Positions 50,155-62,600 of a DNA stretch of 64,000 bases are shown piece after piece. The DNA lies in the NCBI RefSeq assembly GCF_965638725.1, contig NC_134950.1:166384853-166448852 (forward strand). Reading direction: 5' to 3'. Made by a program: the position numbers and the translations under genes. The DNA is from Aptenodytes patagonicus. Its lineage: Eukaryota > Chordata > Aves > Sphenisciformes > Spheniscidae. The stretch's first letter is position 1, and every line of letters starts with the position of its first letter. Below the pieces are notes generated by a model, which was given only the letters and a program-made list of their open reading frames with translations, made no database searches and was not told the origin of the DNA.

Positions 50155-53100
50155 ATACCAAGCCAGAACTACGTCCGTGTTTAGTTTGGGATGAGTAATA
50201 TCTCCCCGCACCTCAGTCTTGAGGATAGGAAAAGGGAGAGGTTCCTTTGTACCTAACTAAGGAGTCTTGGCTGGGCTCCTTTTTGGATTTGGCAGCAGTG
50301 GTGTATCAGACACAGTCATCCTTGGCTTAAGATAGGACATGTAAGTGATCCCTAACGTTATGATATCATCGGGACTGAAGCAGGTCAGGGATATTTCAAG
50401 GCAAGAGGCATCTGTGAACAGTAAGAGATCCAAGCTGAAGCTTTGCATGGGAAAGGGTTCAATTTTACCAAAACTCACTGTCAGGAAGGTTTTGTAGATT
50501 TGGGGCAGAAAGAAACAACTCTCCAGCAATCCCATCACGAGCGGATTTGAGACCAGGGGGACCATCTACCTGCTTTGGGCCTGGATCAGAAATCTAGGCA
50601 CCCCATATCCCATCTATCCAGGGTTTGTTCTCTTTACTTTCTATTTCTTCCTTTTCTTTTACACAAGAGGAAAAAAATCACATGCTGCCTGGATTTGAGA
50701 CACTGTATTTAATTAGCCAGCTGCATGGGAAAAGAAGTCTGTTACATGAGCACACAGACAAATGAAGGAGCTGAAGTTTCCACAGCATTGCTGGGATTTT
50801 TTTTTTAATATCAAAGCACATGAAGTCACCATAGTATCTTGCTAAACATGATCACAGTGTTAGCTGCAGTGTGCCTTTTACAGCACGAGGAACATCTTTT
50901 CCTCTGGCTGGTGTTTGATGAATCATGGTCTATCTTAGAGCCTTACAACGCTCTCCAGCCCCTGACTCAAAGGCCTTGCAATAGCAAAGACTTCATGTCA
51001 TCTCCAGCACGGCTTCTTTGGTAGAACTAGGGTTCATATGGTGTGGGGTCCTTCTAGGGAGGCAATTGCAGCCAGGGAGCTGGGAATATGAGAGCTACCT
51101 CTGATGTAGGTGCTGGATTTGCTCAGAGACAGGAGTTGTAATGCTTCCTAAAAAAGCCCATGAACCAGCTGTCCCATATCTCTTCTGGGACAAGACACGT
51201 CCGGGACTATACCTGTGCTGTGCTTCGTCATTCCCATGAAGCGAGAGAGGCATCAGTGCTCCATGTACCCCAGCGGTGACCAGGGCAGGTCTTCTACAGG
51301 ACCCTCCTCACCATCACCCAGGGACTGCCCCATAGACCTTCCCCAGGACTGAGGAGGGGACACCCAGCCAATGCAGTGGCCTGGGATGAGGAAGGCAGAG
51401 TGTTGCATGGTTTGAAGCCACACAATGTTGTAAGGTTAAGCACAGAGCACGGTTCTCAGGTCTGGGACACTGTCATATGGAAGACAACAGCTTGGCAGTG
51501 TTCAAGATAGCCCTGCTGACTGGCATTTGGCTTATCAGCAAACACATGTCCATGCAACAGTTCAGAGGTGAATAACTACACATGAAGTCAAAGCACCGGT
51601 TGCTGTACCTCCTTCCAGACACGGCATAGTCACCTCTGAGACACTGCTGGAGTCCTGAGCATTGCTCGAAGGGGAAGGTTGCTACACCCCTTAGAAAAGC
51701 CCATTCCCAGGCAGCTAAACCAGCCGGGCTACATCCCCAGCCACGCTGACAATATCAGATGATCCGCAGGAAGCTGCCGCCAAAGACGTCACCAAGTAAC
51801 TAATTAAAGAGGTCCAAGCAGCTACAGTTAGCAGTAATGAGATTAAACTGAGCAGTGGAAGACTTACACAATAGAACAAAATACTTCCTAGGAAGGAAGA
51901 TGGTAAATCAAGGAACCATTTTCCCCAAAGGGAAATAGTTGAAAGCTTGAGTCCTTTAATATTAAAAAGGAGAAGGCATTAGCTAATTTGCTGCAGGTAG
52001 AGTCTCCTAAGTACTCTGGGTTTAAAAATTAACAACTTCTAGATGAATTTTGGCAATGAGAGAGGAAAATCATGGCCAAGAAAGAGAAAAGAGGGGCAGG
52101 CATGCCGTTCCCCCAGCTCACACACTTACATATGCTTGTGCATGTATGTATTAATATAGCTCCATTATTCAGTGCTTTCAGCTGAAGGGCACACGAGGAT
52201 GTTACCTCAGTGCAGAGCAAAGACGAAATGGGAGCCTGACGTGACTGCAAATTACAGAGCATCCAGACAGCCTCCAAAATGCATTTAAGTCCCTCCTCCC
52301 CCTTTCCCTTTCTATTCTGTATTCATTTCAACCTCTATCCATGGGGAATTTTCAAAGCAAGGAGAGGAGGTGAAGGAGAGGGCAGAAAACAGTGGGCTCC
52401 CCCATCCTGCGTGCAGGGAGACCGAGGTTTGGTTGCAACGCCTGCTTGGCAGAGGATGTTTTTTCCCCTCCTCACTGTAGCACCTGCACTTTCTCCTGCA
52501 AGGGGGTGCGGTGCCATCTAGCGACAATGAAACTGTCCCACTTCGGTCCCAAAATTTGTCTCCGCAAGGATGCTGCTGCACAGCAGCCGCCGGACACCGT
52601 GTCCCAGCCCCAGCGGTGGAAGGAGGCTGTCGCGCTCCATCTCTCCATGACCTGGGGATTTGCAGCCAGCATCTCCCCTTCTGCAGCACACCGTTCAGCA
52701 GACGGGTTTGGGAGAACATCACTAGTGAACTGGAAAGATCTGAAAGGCCGGGGAAAAATGCTGATTTAAGACAAAAGGCTGTGCTTGTGCTACAGACCGC
52801 TCTGAGTTCAAGGAAGCGCTGGCACTTGCAATGATAGAGGCTCCTGCAGTCAAAATAACCCTTAAAAGCTCATTTCCCTTTCAGCAGTTGCTTTTCATGA
52901 GCATGACAAGTGGGAGTTGAATGTCAGGACTCCTGTAAGTGGCCAATCTGTCCAGCTCTAAGCTCTTTGTGCCTCTGCGACTCAGCCAGGAGGGAAACTT
53001 GGAGTGTTTAAGTATGAGATCCATCTGCTCCCCTGACTAGAGCACCCCACATCACAGAATAAGGGGGCAGAAGCAGCTGCCATCCATCCCCTTTCACCTC

Positions 53101-54046
53101 TCCCAACCCCTGTGACAGCTGGTCGGGGATGCTGGGATCCCAGGCACCTTTTTTGGGGGGTGCCATGGGAGCATGCAGCAGTTCCCAGGTGGTCGCAGAG
53201 GACAGGGGAGCAGTCAGCCTCCACTTACGCCTGGCCGAGCTCTGCCAGCAGCTGGGCTGGCAGCAGCAATCAAAACAGACAGGGTAGTCCCGTCTAGTTG
53301 CCTTTTCCCGCGAGCCCTAGTCTGTGCTCTCACCTGATCTAACCTAAAGAGCTTTTCCCCTGCTGAACCCCTGCTGCCCTCTTCTCTCGCCTCCCAGCAG
53401 GAGCCACCCCGTCTCAGTCGAGGGCTCAGGGCTGCTCCAGACCCCTGTGACCCCGGGCTGCTGATCTCCCTCTATCACACTCTCAGTGCCTCTCAGAAAG
53501 GCCCAGTGCCACACTGACCATATTTCTTTCATTTCCTGCTTTCTAATTAGTTGTTATCTTCCAGACAGGAGGAGAAAACCCTTCCCCAGGAGCTGTGCAG
53601 AGAGAGCTGTCAGGTAGCTCAGATCTTGCAGGCTTGCAGGAGAGTGCTTGCAGGGGCAGTTGGCAGGGGCACTGATGGGGCGACACGCGTGGAAGTTACA
53701 ATCCGTAGCAGACCAGGTTCTCCACCTAGGGATGGACAGAGAGACAGCAGGAGAATGAACAGACAGCCATGCGTGCACACAGACCACCACCCCTGTATAC
53801 GTATGTTGTATATTGCAGCTAGACAGAGAGACGGGCAAATATATGTTGCAGATGAAGAGAGAGCTCCACGTAAACATATGCAGGCACCCTGTGTGTTCCT
53901 GCTGGGCACATGCACACCACAAGGACACACACGCACACCCGTCATGAGCTGCTGACTGAGCCGATATGCTCTGCCCTTCACCTCCTGCCTTTATGTCCCT
54001 CCACTCATATGGAATAAATAAGACACCTCTGTCCCCAGCCTACCGC

Positions 54047-54126
54047 TGTGTTTGCTGACACCCCTGCCACCCACTTCATGCTACCTGAGCGGGTGCGTGT
54101 TTGCTGACAGCCCCTGCCATCCCCAG
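54047..54126 (+). repeat. Short imperfect direct duplication
   Basis: TGTTTGCTGACACCCCTGCC near 54049 recurs as TGTTTGCTGACAGCCCCTGCC near 54098. The spacing is about 50 bp and similarity is limited to about 25 bp. A minor local duplication. Confidence 0.55.
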
Positions 54127-54589
54127 CCCTCTGACTCCCAGCCTGGCTGGTGATCAAAGACCTGCCTACCACCCTCCTAACGACATCCCTCGCTTTCCTG
54201 CTCCACATCATGGGGTACACTCAGCAGGGGCCACTTGGCTGCTTAGTGCTGCCTCGCTCACAGCAATCACTCACGATGTACGGTCTCCTCCTCAGCACGC
54301 AGCAGTAAAAAGGGTGGCTGTATTTCCCCCCATCCCCAAGATGGCTAAATTTCAGCCTATCCTAATTTAGCTCTTTTCTCTGATCCTCATTTATTGAAGG
54401 AAGCAACAAAGAAAGCAGACACCACTTCAGAGGGAGGGGTAATGTTCTTCCTAGGCACCAGGCTTAACACAGACAGCAGGGGACTGGTAATCCGTAGCCT
54501 TGCAGGATGTTTAAAGAAACTGGGCTATGGTAGGGAGGAGCCAGGCCCTTCCAGAAGCCTCAGTGAAAACAGATGGTCGTCTGGAGCTG

Positions 54590-54653
54590 GATGTGATGTG
54601 ATTGATGTGATGTGATGTAATGTGATGTGATGTGATGTGATGCGATGTGATGT
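54590..54653 (+). repeat. GATGT pentanucleotide microsatellite
   Basis: About twelve GATGT units with a few substitutions (GATTG, AATGT, GCGAT variants). It is purely simple sequence and underlies the SHHIT-type peptide repeat on the other strand. Confidence 0.9.
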
Positions 54654-57600
54654 TGGTGAGGAAACCTCATCGCACGCTGAACTGCAGCCTGGTTGATATG
54701 CAGCATCCTCTGCAGAGACTGATACCTGCGGACCTATAGGGGAAAAAGAGGGGCAGCAGCCACTCCAAACACTCCTGTAAAACTCCAGCAAAGGTATTGA
54801 GGAGGAGGGAACCAAAAAACTTAAACAACTCAAACCAGAAAATCATCAGTGATGAGTTGCTTGGCCCTTTGGAGCAAAGAGCACGGAGTCCCTTTAGGGA
54901 CCAGGGTCACACTTCAACTACGCAGCACAACTCTGTTGAGATCTTTATGTGACCAATGAGCCCGGCAGAAATGGAGATGTCCCTGTGCTACATGCTGTAC
55001 AAACACACCACAGAGAAAGGCTAAGACAGCTCTGTGCTGGCAGATAAAACAGATATGATTGTTGCCCCAAGACCATCTAGTCCAGCACAGCTCACCTCCA
55101 TGCATCTCTCTCCCCCATTGCTGCAGTCCCATGTTGTCTGGCATTGGGTGCTGTGAGCCCTGGGCATGGCCTGGGAGGGTACAAGCAGGGTGGGACTGAG
55201 CATGGGTCTCTTGTGGCTCTCGCCCTGTGTTTTGTGATCCTAAACACCTCTGAGTGAGTGTTTTATCTCAGGTGATGGTGACTTCTGGTACTGGCATAGC
55301 CAACCTACAACTCCTTTCATCGCCACGTGGTGATTTATTCAAGCCTATGCTCTCTAAAGGTGTCAGAAAAGTAAATCAAAGAGAAAGCAGCTGGACCCAG
55401 TTCAAACATTACTGGGTTCCTCAGGCGTATCACTTTCCCAGCCTGGTAAAGATGGACTGTTAAAGTAGGCCCCAGAGCCATTGGTTATGTTTGTATTTGT
55501 AAATCATCATGGCCAGACCTAGCTCTGGCACACAGTTGTGCCCACCATTAATATGATAAAAATAGCTCCCATTGCCCAGCTGAGCTTTGAGGACGTCAAG
55601 AGCCCTCCGGGGCCGAGTGCTCTATTGTTATCCCTCTCCAAACACCGCCCAGAACACCTCCCTGCAGCACCGCATTGCTAATGGAAGGACTGCAAGGATG
55701 GGGATGATTCCCAGCTGACCATAAAGCAGATAGCTCGATCCTCCTTCTTGGCATACACACTTCCCCTCACTTTCCTAAAATTTTTTTTTTTTTTCTTTCT
55801 TGGTTCTAAAATATTGGAACTGATGAGGAAATAGGGAACCAGAAAATGTAGTTAATACCTGTCACCTTCCCAGCTTTTCCCTTAAAACTTTGGCTGTGGT
55901 TGGAGGCAAAGGGAGCCTGGCCGTGCAGATCACAGCCCGAGGACATGACAGTGAGTCAGGGAAATGCCTCTTCCCCATTGCACCACTGCCTGGAAGCATC
56001 CCCTGTCCTGTACCGGATTACACCAGGGGTATTTTGAATGAATAAGTTCTGAAAATAAGCCAGGCCCCAGACTTTCCCAGCCTCCGTGTAGGATTGCTAA
56101 AACTCATGATTGACTCAGCCTGGTGGAAGAGCAATTTCACTCTTCCCTAAAAATAGACCAAGTGGTTCATCCTCTCAACATAGCCCAGCACTCGGCGATA
56201 AAACCGGCTGCCAGAGACCACTGGGAGGCAGTGAACAGGACCGAGGGTGTGGGGAGTGGAGCAGGGCTCCTCGTAGGATACGCTAAGGGCTGCCCGGCTG
56301 TGAGTTTCACATAGATTTTCCACAGGGGTTGTCTACAGCGTGACACAGCTGTTGGGACTACCAAGACCTCCCTGTAAGTAATTTTGGGGTAGATTAGAGC
56401 GGGGTGAAGTGTTGCATGAATATGAACCTCAGACTGATGCTAAAATGCAGGGCAAATGAGGATGCTTAGCGCCTCGTGCAATGAAAGAGAAGTTGCAGCT
56501 CATGGAAAGCTGTGGACTTTATTATGTTGGCCCAGAGCTTGGTAAATCCCACCCTCTGCTGCAGAAGGTGCTGTCTCCGTGCTCCACGTATGGTGGCTTC
56601 GGTCTGGTTCAGCACCGTCGTCTAGGGCGCTTGGGCATGTTCAAGGTGGAAACAGAGCGTTGTACATTTGTGCTTTTCCCCTGTCCTGAAATATCGAAGT
56701 TCCTAGCTTTGAGGCTTAAATTCGTGGGGCTAGATCTCAGTGTCTACTCTCTCCCCAAAAATGCTGTTAGTTACCGTGACTCTGGTCCCCGTGACCAGCA
56801 ATAGGGGAAAGAATCTGTACAGGATTCGGGTGAGCTGGATGGATGCTGGGGGTGGAAGGGGCATCTTCCAGATCAAAACCGTGTTCAGGACTGATAGGCA
56901 ATAGGAAGGAAAATGTGGACTGTTCGGAGGGAAATGAGCTTTGCTTCGTCTTACATTCCTAGGGAATAGGAGGCAGAGTAGGATTAGTTAAGGAGGGAAT
57001 TTCTTTGCCTCCTCTTCTCTCCCAGGCTCCAGGGAGGGCTGAGAAATGTGTTTGTGACCCTGAGCCAAATAACGGGCTTCAGGAGCCTGTTGGGTTAGCA
57101 GCATTAATGTGGCCATACCACTCCCTATTTGTGCTTATATATGGAAAGTAACTCCAAAAACCTGCTCAACTCTGTAAGATGGAGCAGAAACCTACCCCTG
57201 TGTGTGCCTGTGTGTGTCTCATACCTGACTATCCATCTGCCTTTTAGCTCTAAGGTCTGTGTTGTGGCCAACAGGAGAGAGCCAGGACCCCAGGTCCAGG
57301 TCTCGGTGCTGCCCCTCAGTCACTGTGTGAAGGGCCTGACCCCAACAGCCTGAGCTGAAAGCAGTATTTTTCTGCTCATGAACTTGGTGGTGGTTAAGGT
57401 TTCCTTCTGGGATACACATCGTGCTGATTGTTGTGAGAATAACAGAAATTCTTTAACTTTCCCCAATTCCCTCCAGGTCTCCAGTTTTCACCCAAATCTT
57501 TGCCGGAAAATATGTGAAGTAGCTTCAGGTTTTTATTAGAAAACAGGGATTTGGAGAAAGAGAGGTGGAATTGATGCCTCACTTGATGAGAAGAGGCAAA

Positions 57601-59599
57601 ATATGAAAACTCATGTTCTTGTCCAGGCAAAGTGGTAGATAATCCACTAGTGGCAATTGAGGGATCCAGCATCGATGGAAATTTGTAGGAACATCCTACA
57701 AAGGCTGTTTTTAGCCCTTGAATAGATGCAGTATTTTGCAGGATACAAAAGCCTCCTTTTTGGGGGAAACCAGGTGAGGATGCCCTAGCCTTGTTGCTAG
57801 GAAGGTGGAAATTCTTCAGCGCCAGCAAAAACCCCAAGTCTGGGTTTGAACATGGTAGCAGGAATCTCTGCACTAAGTACTGTACAACCTGGTATTTTAT
57901 TCTTTTAAAGCCAACCATTACTCTCTTCCCTCATATTCTCACTGGCAATTTGCCTCATTCAGAAACAAATGGAAATGCCAGGGAAACTCAATAGCCACAA
58001 GTGGGTTGGGGTTTTCTCCTTAAAGGATACTGCTAAATTTTTTTTGGCTATGACTGTTTCTTCCAAAACAGTATTAAGTTTTCTTGGCTGTCAGTGGTAA
58101 AGAGTTGACAGCAGCATGGAAACACCATGATAAGAATAGAAAGCAAAGGCAGGGTCTCAACAGCTCCTCAGAGCTGCGTGGTATCCATGCAATGCCCCCG
58201 TGTAAACACCATGGCATGGCAAAGAAATGCTTTAAGATATATACGCCACAGCCCTGATCCTGGCTGTGCTCTGCATCGCAGACGGGATGCACGGCCGGTG
58301 ATGCTCGCAGGACTCATGCCTGCGCAGACATTCCCAAGGTATCTCTTCGCAGTGGTTAGAAAGGGCTTCCCTTAAAAGGTCTGGTATTCGTGGCATGCCA
58401 AGAAGCCCTCTCCCCAGACAGAGGTTATTCCAGTGGGTAGCTCGGCGTTGCTTTCCCTGGGGAAGGGGATTTTAGGGGGGAGGGAAACCACTCTCACCAA
58501 CGGTCATCCTGCACTGTAGCCTGCAAGGGCTGAGATGCTGCTCTACGGGAGCAGGCAGAGCACGCAGAGGACACGGAGCCTGGCAGAGGGGTTAGGGCTA
58601 AAAATAGTCCTGCTGCCGGCCAGCGTTCAGGGATAGGTGAAATAGAGAGAGAGGGAAATAAAAACAGCTCTTGTTGTATTGGCTGCAGGAATGTTTATCA
58701 CCATTTCAGTGAAAACCCCCTGTATAAATAACAGATAAATAGTTACTGGAGGGTACGAGAATGGTGCGTGATACTCGATCCTCGGCACATCAGAGGGCAG
58801 TGCTGGATACTGAGATCCCAGCGATACACAGCCTGGGGCAGCAATATATTAAACGTCCGCTCGGCTTTTATTAACCCTTTGCAAATAACAGAGGAACATG
58901 GAGAACAAGGCAGTGCTGAGCGGATGGTCGGGGCTGCATCCGCCTTGTCTAGGCACTTCGTATCCCAAAAGCGGGGGAGCTGGCCTGGGTGATGTTTAAG
59001 TCCCTCTCTAAGGAAAGACAAGCCCACAGCAGTTGGCCCACTCGGGAAGGCCACATCCCCAACCAGCAATGCCATTCGCAGCTGTCTCTCAGCAGAGCTT
59101 CTTGGCATTTTTTGGTACCAGGAATAGAGTCCTCCACATTCCTGGATTTTTGCAAAGCCCAGAAATAGCCCCGAGCTGCCTTGGGGCAGATACGCAGCTC
59201 CGCCTGAGGCTAAATTTTCCCGACTCTTCTCGGGAGCTGTTTAAATTACCTGGGGGTTGTGATGTTGCTCCTGCAAAGGAAAGTCCAGCTGACACTGAGG
59301 AGGCAAAAACATTTGCAGAAGTGACTAAAGATCATGAATCTTCAGTTTAGAGGTGCTAGAAATTGTAAAGAGATCTGATTTTGAAATTCAAGTGCTGGAA
59401 ACAAGATGCTTTTCAGTAGCTGTTTTTTCCTTCACCCTCTCCCACACCCTCAGATTTGCAAATGCAACTTGATACACGTGGAAAACGTTAATTGTTTGAC
59501 TATAATTTAGTAGACAATTCCTAAAGCATGAAATGATGTTTTATTTCCTTTTATAAATGATATCTTATTTCCTCTTCAACACAGCTGCTCTTTAGTTAC

Positions 59600-59627
59600 A
59601 TTATTTTATTTTATTTTATTTATTTGT
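59600..59627 (+). repeat. TTTTA pentanucleotide repeat
   Basis: Roughly five ATTTT units in an AT-rich surrounding. A simple repeat with no further role evident. Confidence 0.75.
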
Positions 59628-62600
59628 TTACCACCTTCCTCTGGTTCTGGCACTTTTCTTTTCAGCCCATTTCCCACCCCAGAATTCATATATTAGCTCT
59701 ATGCACCAGAGTTGCTCAAGTGATTGCAACATATGGCTTGCAGACAAACTCTTTCAAAAGAGAATGATTTATATTTTTTGATGTGCATTAGTCATTACAG
59801 TTATGATCTATACCAGAGATGCCCCCCACCTCCAAAACAGGGATCTATTGTACTCGATGCTGTACAAACGTATTTGAAAGGAGAAGGTCTACTCATGAAA
59901 GTTTTGAATCAGAAAAAAAGTGTTGTGAATTTGACTGATTTTTGCTAGTTACCTAACTATAATCAGTGGTGTTCTTACATCTGAGTTGGTTAGGTGAGCA
60001 TATGAAAATCTCAGTTCTCACTTTTAAAGGTCGATTCCTAGCCCATGTAGTTATAACAAAAAGGTAACCTGGACCAAAACAGTCAAAAAACAGATGACTT
60101 CTTTTAAAATAAAAACATGTTTACAATTGCCACTCTCTCACATAATTGGCCAATCCATGGCAAAAAGAAAAAGCTTGAATTTCAAATCCTCGCTGTCCTT
60201 TGTAGAACTGAAAATGAGAGAAAACACTGCAGTTTGCAAACAGAGCAATGTGTGATCCAGGAGTCAGGAGGGAGTACCCGTGAGGACAAACAGAATGCTT
60301 CAGAGCATCACTGGTCCTCACTCTTTACTGGAGGCTGCCTAAAATCCTGTCGATGCTCCCTGCTGCACCCTTGTCCCATCTTTTTTCCCCCTTCCTTTGG
60401 AAAAAGAAGCACATAACATTTTAACATGTGCTAAAGCCTCAAGAGCACGTCATGAGGTCAGTGAGAAATAGCTAGAGATGCTCTCCCCTCCCCAAACCCT
60501 CACCCTCCCAGGACCACCCTTCCCTGCACACCCTTTGCTGCAGCATCCCAGGACCACTCACCCTTTCGGCAGCCTCCAAACTGGGGCAGTGAGGCAGCCT
60601 GCCCCTCTTCCCATACCACCTTCGGAGCGCGTCTCCTCCGGCAGAGCTTCCCCATGGACCAGGGCCGGCGGCACAGGGGTTGGAGCCAGAGATTTAAACC
60701 TTTCCCCGCTGACCAAGCACCGCCAATGGGCTGCCAGGCTCCCGGATTAAGCAGCAGCACTGGTTTCCCAGCCAGCTTTTATGGGTGCTTACCCACCCGT
60801 GCAAATTCCCCCAGACCAGCCATGGAGCGGTGCTGGTATTTAGGAGCTCCTTTTGTCAGGGGACTGATTCTCTGGGGGGGCAAAGCTGGGAGGAGGATGG
60901 GGTAGGTGTGATTCAGCACACACAGCTCCCACATCTAGGGATAGAGGCCCTTAGAAATGAGGGCCCTGTCTGCAGGGACCGGCTTCCAGCTTCAAGAGAG
61001 GGACGGTGAGTTGCTGAGGTTTCACTGACATGCAGGGACAAGCAGGTGGGAATGGGGGCACTCGTCCAGCCACACAGCCTGAGTCAGGGGTCCCAACTGG
61101 TAATGATCGTCCGATTGGGAGTAACCCACAGCCCATCCCAGGCAGGGAGGAATAGCAGAAATGGCCCCAAATTCCCAGGAAACAGCCAGCCCAGAGCACT
61201 ACAAACCCAGGAGCATTTCCATGTTGGTTCACCTCCATCCCCTTGGAAAACGGAGTCCCTTTCACAGTGTGAAGAAATCACTGTTTTCCCTGCCCTGATT
61301 TCCCTGGTGCTAAGAAACTCCAGGACATGGGTCCCTTTGCTCCCACCGGCCTTTGAGTATTGGGTTTCGGGTCCTGCACCGTGGGATGCACTGAATGTCT
61401 CACGGCACCCCAGCCATGGCACAGCCAAGGGGTGAGACCGTAACACGTCTGCGCTCCATGGCATAGGACATGCCAGGTCCAGCAGCTGTCATGGCAAACC
61501 CAGTGTTGGTCTGCAGAGGAGCAATGTCGGGCAGATGCTGAGCAGGTGACGGAGGATGCTGGATTCAGCTGGCCGGGATGGGATGTTCTCCAGAGTGCCA
61601 CTCCCTTCGGCGAGCGATGGAGGGGGACAGGACCCTGGCATGACTTGTACCACTGGGCTATCCCTTTCCCTCCAGCTCGTGCAAGCCCCGTGTGAGCCCC
61701 CGGCTGATCTCAGGCCCCATTACACAACCCCCGGTTCACGGACCGCCGTGGGGCGCACACGGCGACACAAAGGGCTTTGTTTAGCAGCTGTGTTTGCTCA
61801 GGGCGGCTGATTTTGGGAGCAAAGCCGATGACATGTGGTTGGCCAGGCGACCCGGGAGACTGGTGCTGAGCTTGCAGCTTCCTTTTTTAATAGGTGACTC
61901 AGGCGCTTGGTAGCTCACTGGGGTTGGTGGTGGGAGCCGGGCTGCGAAGGAGTGCCAGCGGCAGAGGTGGTGGACACCAACAGGTGGGTAGCGTTGTTTC
62001 TCTATAGGATAAAGCAGTTTAAATAGAAAGCAGAGCGAGCCGGAGCTGCCGTGTTACTGGCGAGATGGGGTTTTGTCAGGGGAAGGAGGGGGATAGTGTT
62101 TTTGTTAGTGATTTGTTTTCCACTTGTTGGGAATTGGCTGTCAGATGTAACACAATTGCGGTTCAAGAGACCTGTAATACTATCTTCAGCAAGAGGCAGA
62201 GCAGTTGAGTGATTTATGGGAAATAGCTGAAGAGGAAGTGAGTGAATTTTTAGATGACTATTTAAGAGTCTTTTTCCCCCTGTTGCCTTGCCTTTCCCCT
62301 TCTTCCTCCCTGTGTCTAGAAAGATCAGTGATTACAAATGAATATGAGGAATGATTTTCCCCCATTGCAAGATTCCAGGTCCCACAGCCCTCCCTGCTCG
62401 CCGGGGCACAGCTGATGGGGCAGCGAGGCTGTAAACTGAGCCCGAGTGGCACATACGTGGGGCAAGGGAAGAGCTAAAGAAACCCCAACAGCTGCTCCTT
62501 ATGGACAGTCCTAACATTGCAGCCCCTCACATGAAATGTGCAGATTCATCCGGCGCCAGACGCTGGCATGAAGGACATTTTGCCGACAAACCCCAGCGGG

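Noticed and set aside
57394..57918. 174-codon minus-strand frame
   Set aside because: No recognised motif, no CpG enrichment and no convincing exon borders.
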